Below, one piece after another: positions 29,642-36,343 of a stretch of DNA of 36,343 nt. Where the stretch lies: contig MU624642.1 in NCBI GenBank assembly GCA_025349905.2, positions 1 to 36,343 on the forward strand, given 5' to 3'. Below the pieces are notes generated by a model that searched no databases, had not been told where the DNA came from, and saw only the letters and a list, made by a program, of their open reading frames with translations. Position 1 is the stretch's first letter. Each line of letters opens with the position of its first letter. This stretch comes from Blastocladiella britannica (taxonomy: Eukaryota > Blastocladiomycota > Blastocladiomycetes > Blastocladiales > Blastocladiaceae). Made by a program: the position numbers and the translations under genes.

Positions 29642-30793
29642 ATGGCGGTCACTACCAACGATGAACCTCGCAGGAGGAGTTCGAGGATCCGTGACCGTCC
29701 CCCACCGGCGGCATCGGATCCAGCACTGGTCGTCCAACCAAAGAAAAAGCGATCGCGTACCTTAAGTAATGGCCCACGAGCACCCCCCTCCAAGCGCGCC
29801 AAACGGGCCACGCCCAACAATCCAAAATCGAAACCAGCGCCTGATGGCCGCCGTAACCCTCCGACTGTCCGGTTTTCGACTGCTCCCGCCACCGTGCGCG
29901 AGGTCCCCGGTAAAGCCAGTGGCGAGCGCACCCTCGATCCGAACCAGGACTGGGTGCGGTTTGACCGTACGTCCCTATTCATACCAGTATACTATTATGG
30001 TCGCTTATAAGCGAATAATGCAGGATCCGAGTGCTCGCACCGCGAAACCGTGGCCGTGTACTGGCAACTGGACTGCTACCGGTTATACGAAATGGTCCCC
30101 TCACTGGCGCCCGCAGCACGGGACTCGGTCCCGTTCGAGATCTTGCGCACGCCGGCCCTCCGAGCCTCGGTGCTGAAAGACTTGGCGTACGCGCAGGCCA
30201 CAGCCTTATCGTTTTCGGCGTTACGTACCCGCTTGGCCCGGTCCCTGGCCGAATTCGACCCGGACTACGCGCCCAATGCGAAAAACGCGCGCATGTGCTA
30301 CGACCGCATCTGTGCGCTGGTGGCCGCCGTACCCACCGCTGCCGCCATTGCCGCGACTGTTGCTACCACCGGTAAGGACGGAGCATTCCCACCGTCGTCA
30401 TCGTTCAACATTGGCGCGGTGTCTGCCACAGTGTTTGCGGCTCTGGTTCCAAAGCTGGCAACGGTGCCAACGGCAAAACTGCCACAGGTGCTCCGGCTGT
30501 GGCACCGCAAACGTCTCACGCACGCGGCTCGATGGATGCAGTACGCACTGTTTGCGTGGTCCGGCGAAAGTGATGAGCGGAAAGCGGATCGGGACGCGGC
30601 GGTGCGGTTGGCGTTTATTGCGCATGCGGCGCCGAGGGTGTTGGGTCAGTTCCGGTCCATGTCCGCTGTGCCGGTTGGAGCCAAGAAGCGTGCTGTTGCT
30701 CCTGCTCCTGCCGTTGTTGCGCTTGCCGTTGCTGCTGTTGCTGCTGCCACCCAAGGAGGAGACCGGTCGCTGCGGTCCAGGTCAATCAAATGA
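29642..30793 (+). CDS. Unassigned basic protein
   Basis: Exons are 29642-29966 and 30024-30793 (57-nt intron, donor GTACGT, acceptor TGCAG), giving 364 aa. The N-terminal ~100 residues are disordered and rich in Arg, Lys and Pro with several nuclear-localisation-like clusters (KKKRSR, SKRAKRA). After the sequence DPNQDWVRFD comes an all-helical region with conserved-looking Trp, Tyr and Cys (VYWQLDCYRLYEM, NARMCYDRIC, LRLWHRKRLTHAARWMQY). The C-terminus is Ala/Val-rich with a basic end. No enzymatic motif is visible and I do not recognise the family; a nuclear protein is inferred from the basic clusters. It converges on the frameshifted Trp-rich repeat gene at 30888. Confidence 0.75.
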
Positions 30794-30887
30794 TTGAGAT
30801 CGCTTTTCGCTACACCACCCCGCCTTTCGTGATCATGCGCGAACTTGCTCACTCTGAAAGGCCACCAATACAAAAAGAAACTTTTAT

Positions 30888-32248
30888 TTATTGAATACAA
30901 CTAGGTGGAAGTGGTGCCGCGTACCACGGCCCGATCGCGCTGTTGGTCCCGTCGGTGAACTTGTCCCACATGTAATCCCACATGTAATCCCAGACCACCA
31001 ACACGGGCACTGGCCCGCTGAAGCACGACAACTGAATCTTGTCCTCGGCCCAGTTGGAGTACTCGAGCGGTGTCCTGCAACTTTCAATAGACGGTCGATC
31101 ATGTCGAATTGACCGTGCGACAGCGCGCCGATCAGCACCTGAGCGTACATGGTCGGAGACGGGACCCGGTCGCCGGCGACGGACGTGTCGAGGTACCACG
31201 CGAGCGTGTCCGTGTCGCCATCCTCCACCATCCCCCACCCGATCTCGGCCGACACTGGGAGTTTCAGGTCGAAACGGTCGCGGTGGGACCACCACCAGTC
31301 CAGCGCCGCGGGCTCGGCTCCCTCTCGCGGCTCGATCAGCGGCAAGTCAAGTTTGGTCACCCACTGGGTTGCGCCGGCGGGAACAATGTCAAACACTTTG
31401 GGACTGACGGCTCCCGTTTGCACCTTGTGTTCCCACCACTGGATCACATGTCGCGGCCGTTCCTGTACGGGCTGAGGTGCCAGAAGACGGCACCCAAACG
31501 CAGACATCTCACTCGCCAGAAAGGCGTTGCCGTAGCCAGCCAGCTTGGTACCGCATAGGATCCACGTACTCGCGGACAAAGTATCTGCATAGTGCGGTAC
31601 TGCGACGCGAAAAAGTATCCGACGTGAGTCCGGCTCGTCGGCGGAGATCCGCTCAATGCGGCCGAGGGCGAACTTTGACCATCGGCTCGCAAGGGGTGAT
31701 GATTGCGGACGATCCCATCGGCGTAGTTTCATCCTGAAGGCCCGACGACTGATGGTCTCGCCTCGGGCCGGGAAGTGGTGGGTGGTGGGGCTGGCCGTCT
31801 GCCTCGCGTACCACACGCGAGGCACAGTTCCGAAGTGCACTTGCGGATGGCCTGGTTGACACGGCGCACCGCCGCCTCCAGCTCCTCGCGAGTCGACATT
31901 TTTGGCCACCGTGGACAGGCCATACAGGTGGTAGGCTTCTTCCGCAACCCGGCGGCAGGGAGGCCGAAAAAGGTAGCCTCGCCAGGGCGCATGGTGTCCG
32001 GCAGAGCAAAACGTGCCAATGGCGATGGCGGCATCGCGGCCGGCCACAGTCGAAAACCGAAAGACGCCGTGATCGCCCCACGCGGGGCTCGCCTCCAGAA
32101 GGATGTCCTTCAGGGACAGCGGCTCGCCATTGGACGTGCTGGGCGAAAGGTCCATGATGGTCGCCCGGAACGCTCCCACACCAATGCCGAAGTACGTGTG
32201 GGCTTTCTTGCCGGTGACGCCGGCTACCTTGCGGGTCGCCGCGCACAT
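30888..32248 (-). pseudogene. Frameshifted member of the Trp-rich helical-repeat family
   Basis: From about 31740 down to about 31085 one minus-strand frame encodes family-like repeats (HVIQWWEHKVQTG, AALDWWWSHRDRFDLKLPVS, DTLAWYLD, HGQFDMIDRLLK). The continuation (TPLEYSNWAEDKIQLSCFSG, VLVVWDYMWDYMWDKF) is only readable in another frame. That second frame stops at 30890-30888 in a CAATAAA context, as in the neighbouring repeat and F-box genes. No acceptable intron separates the frames, so a single frameshift near 31082 is the simplest explanation. The 5' part (32248-31740) is open in the first frame and starts with ATG at 32248, but resembles nothing I know. A sequencing indel rather than a true pseudogene cannot be excluded. 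Confidence 0.5.
30965..30988 (+). repeat. Tandem duplication of a 12-bp unit
   Basis: CCCACATGTAAT occurs twice in direct succession. On the minus strand it doubles the peptide W-D-Y-M in the terminal repeat of the frameshifted gene, suggesting recent slippage. Confidence 0.8.
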
Positions 32249-32792
32249 CACGGCCTCCGGCTACACGGGTCATTGGGGGAGTCCTCGAAGCTGGTGGGTG
32301 GGCCGGGCGGCCCGCTTGGTTAAGCCGCGACCAGAAGGGTGGCGTGAGGACGAACGCGGCCAACGTGAAGGGGCCGGCCTTGGTCCGGGGCGGTGTGGCC
32401 TCGTCCGGCTCGACTTGGTCCACAGCCGGAGCGATGCCATCCATAAAAATATTAAGGCGAGAAACAAAGTGAAGTGACAGTGCCACCGGCGCCGCAGTGA
32501 CACCGTACTTGATCTCTGGCTCAGCGTCCGCCAGCGTCCCATCGCCTGGAATCTCAGATATTTGGTGAAAGTATTGAGGGAGCGTCCGTATAGTATTCGC
32601 GTGCCTCTGGATTTCCGGCTGCCCCCGTCTCACTGCACTGAACCATCAAATATTGTTGCTTTCTTCCAAAACTGATAATGCTGAACTCCGCTCCTCAGCA
32701 CCCTCATTAGCAGCACATTGGCAAAATTTGGCGCCGACTTTGTTTTGTTTCATTTTTTCACGAAAAAGTCAATAAAAATGCTGGCATAAATT
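32249..32792. other. Region of uncertain coding status
   Basis: The 544 bp between the frameshifted repeat gene and the F-box-like gene. The minus strand has a long open frame (about 32633 to 32280) with coding-like codon use but in a different frame from the open region that follows it, and I found no splice pair linking them convincingly. The part near 32640-32792 is AT-rich and looks intergenic. It may hold upstream exons of the 30888-32248 gene or a degraded element. Confidence 0.35.
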
Positions 32793-32797
32793 TTATT
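32792..32797 (-). terminator. AATAAA overlapping the TAA stop of the F-box-like gene
   Basis: The minus-strand end reads CAATAAAAT, so the stop codon TAA (32795-32793) lies inside the AATAAA hexamer. Confidence 0.5.
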
Positions 32798-34166
32798 GGA
32801 AAGAGAGCAACGTCGGCACATCCACCACAACCCCCCACTCGCACGCAGCCGCCTCGTCCATCCCCTCAAAGTGCTGGCCCAAACGCAGCCGGCATCCCTC
32901 GCACCGGACAATGGCCGATATCACTGGGTTGAGGGACGATTCCGTGCCAAATCGTGGCACCCACAGCGGGACTTTATTGTGTGGCACCAACAGGGTGGAC
33001 TCCTGCGAGTCGCCGGATGGAGACGAAGATACGGCAAGCCGCACCGCCTCATGGTCCAGCATCGTCGACAGTGGAGGTGGGTCAATGGACAGAACGGCCG
33101 AAAACAAGTCCAAGCTCCGGCGTGGGAAATTGGAGGTCGTCGCTGGCGCAAACGAGACCATCGCGTTGCGGACCACTACCGGTGGCATTGCTTCGAACCC
33201 GACAATTAGGGCATCGGCCACGGCCGCGTCTCCACCCGCGCTCTGGACTAGCAGTGCACGCAATGCGGCAATGCCAGCGGTAGGAGACAATTCGGGCCCA
33301 AAATCAACAACGACGGCGGTCCTGCTGACCAGCGGGTGATCGGGCCGCCAATCTACGCGTCCAATCAAGAGCGCGGCCAAGATCGCACGAAACATGAGGA
33401 CGGGTTCGCGCGCCTTGGAAATGGAAACAAACAGCTCATACATCAAGTCCTTGCACCTGGTCAAGCACGTGTACTCAAGGGAAGCGTGAGACCACGGCGG
33501 CATACTGACCGGAAATACGCGGTGCAGGGTCTTTAGGAACCCGGCGACTTCAGTGGCCATGGCGTACAACAGCAGGGCAGGCCGCACGTTGGCCGTCAAA
33601 AAGTCCTCCAGGTGCATCAGCATCCAATCGGCGAAATCGGGGCGGCTGGTAAGCTGCGGGTGGACCAGGGCCGCTTCAAACCGGTACTTGCCGCGGGGAG
33701 GGGTCGGTTCCAGAGTCAACATTCGTTGGCCAGTGCGGGTTTTCCATGCCAGCAACACGTTCAACGCTTCACCCGAGCCACGAGTCGATGCATATGCAAC
33801 CATGGTAACGTATTGTGCGGGTCTCAGGGCCGTGCGACCCTGCGTCCATCGCCGCAGTACTGCCCAGCACGGTCGGGGCACGTCCATCCGAACCAACAGG
33901 CGCACAAAGTCGCAAACCATCGATTTTTGTTGAGTCCGGTCATGGTGCACTTGCACGAACGGCGGTACCAGCTGCCGAAACATTTTCTCATTGCCAACAA
34001 TGAGAGCCAGTTTGGCGGCCAGGACCGGATCGGCCAGGACCAGGTGGCTCTGTGCTGCTTGCTTGGAGACTGTGCGGAAATGGAGCACATTCGACTCGTT
34101 AAGCTGCCGGCGGATCGAGCGCAGCACTGTGTCGGGCAGGTCAAGAAGTTGGAGCGTCATTTGCAT
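32793..34166 (-). CDS. F-box-like protein, unassigned
   Basis: A single-exon frame of 457 aa. The N-terminus (LLDLPDTVLRSIRRQLNESN, then VLHFRTVSKQ) fits an F-box-like helix set: a Leu-Pro start, a hydrophobic helix and an LxxFRxVSK-type end, followed by helical repeats. No clear WD, Kelch or LRR pattern is visible downstream. F-box proteins recruit substrates to SCF ubiquitin ligases through Skp1; assignment here rests on the first ~40 residues only. Composition matches the surrounding GC-rich genes, and two well-conserved-looking Cys pairs occur near the end (VRCEGCRL, ACEW). It is transcribed divergently from the Trp-rich repeat gene at 34521. Confidence 0.7.
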   Translation of the reverse strand: MQMTLQLLDLPDTVLRSIRRQLNESNVLHFRTVSKQAAQSHLVLADPVLAAKLALIVGNEKMFRQLVPPFVQVHHDRTQQKSMVCDFVRLLVRMDVPRPCWAVLRRWTQGRTALRPAQYVTMVAYASTRGSGEALNVLLAWKTRTGQRMLTLEPTPPRGKYRFEAALVHPQLTSRPDFADWMLMHLEDFLTANVRPALLLYAMATEVAGFLKTLHRVFPVSMPPWSHASLEYTCLTRCKDLMYELFVSISKAREPVLMFRAILAALLIGRVDWRPDHPLVSRTAVVVDFGPELSPTAGIAALRALLVQSAGGDAAVADALIVGFEAMPPVVVRNAMVSFAPATTSNFPRRSLDLFSAVLSIDPPPLSTMLDHEAVRLAVSSSPSGDSQESTLLVPHNKVPLWVPRFGTESSLNPVISAIVRCEGCRLRLGQHFEGMDEAAACEWGVVVDVPTLLSFQ

Positions 34167-34520
34167 TCGTCTATCCTAATTGAAGTCGAAAGGGAGCCAT
34201 CCAGGCCATAACCAGTCCCGCCGCGCCTTGGTGGGCATTAAGAAAAACAACGGCAAGCAAGCACCATTACCCTTCGATTAACGACGTTGCTGGCTGCAAT
34301 CAGGAAAGTGGGAGCGATTCGTTACACCATCCACCAAAATCTAAACGAAGTCTCCTCCTGCCTATATCGCGCGATCCGACCAAACCCGTTCTTGATCGTC
34401 GGCGCTCTGGTGCAACCGACTGCGCATCAACCAACCACGCGCCTGAAAAGAAAAAAAACACCGTTGATCGACGCTGTGTGGCTGTCTTTCCATTCACAAA
34501 TGAAAGAATATACATGAAAT
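34167..34520. other. Divergent promoter between F-box-like and Trp-rich repeat genes
   Basis: A 354-bp gap between two start codons facing apart. It contains A-rich tracts just before each ATG (AGAAAAAAAACACC at about 34450 on the plus side) and no coding-like frame. It probably holds two back-to-back promoters. Confidence 0.55.
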
Positions 34521-36077
34521 ATGTCATCAATCGACCACGGCACCCTGGCCATGCGTGTCCTCCAGCACGCCGCTGCACAGTCTCGGACCGTAGAGGATGC
34601 ACTGGCGCTGCTGCGCGTGCTGCCCCAGCTCGACGATGTAGGCCTGGTGACCGCTGTACTCTGGCGTGGATTTCCCGAACTGGCGCCCCCACTGGCAGCT
34701 GCGCACGGACTCCTGGACCTATTCCGCCTTTACCCGCTGCCGGTGCTTTTCGACCAAGGTGAAACGATTGTCCAGCGCCTCCTCACCGCCAGCAACGATG
34801 ACGGCACATCTCTTGCCATGCTCGACTGGCTCTGGGACCAGGGGCTCGCGTTCGATCCTCCCGTCGCCGATATGCACCAACGGTTTGCAAAATGGATGCA
34901 CATACCAGTGCGGATCCCGCCGGCGATTCACACGTGGGCCACCGCCAAGGGCATCGTCCTGGACCGTGCATTAAGAGCGCCCGATCCGCTGATTGAAGCA
35001 CTCCATGTCTCGGACGTGTCGGCAGCGACTGCGGTTTACGACCAAATGATTTCGGCCAGGTCATCTTTCCGGTTCACTGGCCGTCTCGTCAAGCAGGCGA
35101 TCCACGACGCGTCGGTCCGCGGCGACGTGCGTGTGCTGGGCTGGTGGTGGGCGCGCGCCAACGTCCAGCGCTGGGACCCAACAACGCACGCCACGATGGC
35201 ACTTGCGAGCGGGCACCCAGAGTTGCTCGCGTGGTGGTGGCAGCGGTACCTTGAGCTCCGCGATAACAACACCAATTCAACGGTCGGGTTCACGGCCACC
35301 GATGGGATCAGTGCGGCAGTGTCGGGTGTCTCCTCGCTGACGTCGGTGCAGTGGTTGTGGGACATGTCACATGCGCACCCGGCTGACTTTGCGTGCGACT
35401 GGGACGCGGTATTTGTGCATGGAATCGCCGTGTTTAGTTCCACGCGCCCCTTTGATCTAGAAGTGCTCGAATGGTGGTACGCAAGGATCCAGGAGCGCGG
35501 GATCAAACCCAAGTGGCCACGCGCGCGCTGCACGCAATGCGTCCAGTACGAGCAGCTCGATGTCCTTTCGTGGCTCTGGGACCGCCGCGACGCCATTGCC
35601 ATCGACTGGGACCCGTACATGATCCGATTTGCGTTCTGGTCCGCCAATCTCAGCGTCTTGCAGTGGCTCTGGGACCGTCGCACCGAGTTGGGCGATCTAC
35701 CGCAGCTAAACCCCAACTGGAAGATTGATTACCGCAAGACGGCGGCCGAAAAGCTGGCCGTCTATCAGTGGTGGGAGTCACGCACTGGCGAGCAGATCCC
35801 GAATTCCGCCCTCTCCGAGTGCGGACGGTGGTTCTTCTTTGGCTACCACCTGCCCGCCGTCGCATGGTGGCTCGCAAAACTCGATGGGGTGGACTGCGGC
35901 CAAGCCGAGACCGCAGTCGGCGATGTATTAGACCACGTGCAATCGCCAGTGGCGCTGGATGTGTTGGCAGAGTACGCTGGTCGGCGCGGTATTTATTTTG
36001 CCGGGCTCAAGTCTCGAAGTACTCAGGATCGCACGGTGCAGCTGTGGTGGTCGGCGTACTTGAGTCAACCTCAATAA
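34521..36077 (+). CDS. Trp-rich helical-repeat (ankyrin-like) protein
   Basis: Intronless, 518 aa. A repeated unit of roughly 30-40 residues carries a W-L-W-D or W-W-W/W-W-Y core: AMLDWLWDQGL, VLGWWWARAN, LLAWWWQRYLEL, SVQWLWDMSH, VLEWWYARIQERG, VLSWLWDRRD, VLQWLWDRRTEL, VYQWWESRTG, AVAWWLAKLD. This is the layout of degenerate ankyrin-type two-helix repeats in large lineage-specific protein families of zoosporic fungi (my recollection, not searched). There is no signal peptide or membrane helix. Role unknown; protein-binding scaffold is inference. ATG 34521 has an A-rich upstream context. The TAA stop is embedded in AATAAA. Confidence 0.82.
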   Translation: MSSIDHGTLAMRVLQHAAAQSRTVEDALALLRVLPQLDDVGLVTAVLWRGFPELAPPLAAAHGLLDLFRLYPLPVLFDQGETIVQRLLTASNDDGTSLAMLDWLWDQGLAFDPPVADMHQRFAKWMHIPVRIPPAIHTWATAKGIVLDRALRAPDPLIEALHVSDVSAATAVYDQMISARSSFRFTGRLVKQAIHDASVRGDVRVLGWWWARANVQRWDPTTHATMALASGHPELLAWWWQRYLELRDNNTNSTVGFTATDGISAAVSGVSSLTSVQWLWDMSHAHPADFACDWDAVFVHGIAVFSSTRPFDLEVLEWWYARIQERGIKPKWPRARCTQCVQYEQLDVLSWLWDRRDAIAIDWDPYMIRFAFWSANLSVLQWLWDRRTELGDLPQLNPNWKIDYRKTAAEKLAVYQWWESRTGEQIPNSALSECGRWFFFGYHLPAVAWWLAKLDGVDCGQAETAVGDVLDHVQSPVALDVLAEYAGRRGIYFAGLKSRSTQDRTVQLWWSAYLSQPQ

Positions 36078-36078
36078 A
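36073..36078 (+). terminator. AATAAA overlapping the TAA stop of the Trp-rich repeat gene
   Basis: The gene ends CCT CAA TAA AAT, so the stop codon 36075-36077 is part of the polyadenylation hexamer. Confidence 0.5.
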
Positions 36079-36343
36079 ATGAACCGCTCTTTTTTATCTT
36101 GGTTTTCTGAGCCCGGGACTCGATCCCCACCAGGTCCCAAGTTCACACCGCAATTTTCTTGGAGCGGTGTGGGAAGGGACGGTGTATGAACCGCACTTGC
36201 CCTTTTCTTTTTTTTTTCTTTGACCGCAGACAAGTCCAGTTTGCGGTTACTGTGGAGCTGATGGGTACAAATAGCGAGCGAGGATCCGTCGTCCAACTTC
36301 TTGATCCACCGACACACCAAGAACCCTACACCTTCCGACACAC
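36078..36343. other. Right-edge region, no confident gene
   Basis: The last 266 bp contain a minus-strand open stretch from the window edge to about 36230 that could be the C-terminal exon of a gene continuing outside, encoding a mildly basic peptide. It is too short and unconserved-looking to call. A T-loop-like 11-mer near 36120 does not fold into a tRNA. Confidence 0.3.

Noticed and set aside
36110..36135. T-arm-like sequence suggesting a minus-strand tRNA
   Set aside because: The loop lacks TTC and no acceptor, D or anticodon stem can be formed around it.
1..36343. CRISPR arrays, insertion sequences, phage or bacterial operons
   Set aside because: The window is clearly eukaryotic, with spliceosomal introns throughout, and no regularly spaced repeats or terminal inverted repeats with a transposase were seen.

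Overview
This is a eukaryotic nuclear contig, most likely from a zoosporic fungus. Coding DNA is GC-rich, introns are tiny (51-90 nt; donors mostly GTACG or GTATG, acceptors TAG or CAG), intergenic DNA is short and AT-rich, and there are no operon or ribosome-binding-site signals. Recognisable proteins have fungal or opisthokont character (RFC clamp-loader subunit, DHAD, DDX51/Dbp6, FAN1, Arp8, S-formylglutathione hydrolase, ACBP, eL39). The right end carries proteins built on repeated W-L-W-D / W-W-W helices. I associate that family with blastocladiomycete and chytrid genomes, so Blastocladiomycota is my best guess, by inference only.

Layout, left to right. (1) 17-5507, minus: a very large, mostly disordered C2H2 zinc-finger protein that I reconstruct as one two-exon gene. 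(2) 5789-9463, plus: the small RFC subunit (RFC2/yeast Rfc4 type) followed by mitochondrial dihydroxy-acid dehydratase. (3) 9501-12562, minus: a tandem pair of AIF/FSP1-like FAD oxidoreductases. (4) 13071-17364, plus: a single-pass protein with a Frizzled-like Cys-rich ectodomain and a cytoplasmic C-terminal SH3 domain, followed 143 bp later by a seven-helix membrane protein. (5) 17476-19941, plus: DDX51/Dbp6-type ribosome-biogenesis helicase. (6) 19965-27730, minus: FAN1 nuclease, Arp8, S-formylglutathione hydrolase and an unassigned Gln/Ala-rich protein, head-to-tail with gaps as small as 50 and 69 bp. (7) 27962-30793, plus: two tandem ACBP genes, ribosomal protein eL39 and an unassigned basic protein. 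(8) 30888-36077: a frameshifted member of the Trp-rich repeat family, an F-box-like protein and an intact Trp-rich repeat protein transcribed divergently from it.

The functional themes are genome maintenance (RFC, FAN1, Arp8), ribosome production (DDX51, eL39), metabolism (DHAD, formaldehyde detoxification, acyl-CoA binding) and surface signalling (the ectodomain-SH3 protein plus the 7TM neighbour). Splice structures were worked out by reading frame, phase closure and remembered protein-family conservation. No database search or transcript evidence was available. Every multi-exon model given sums to a whole number of codons.
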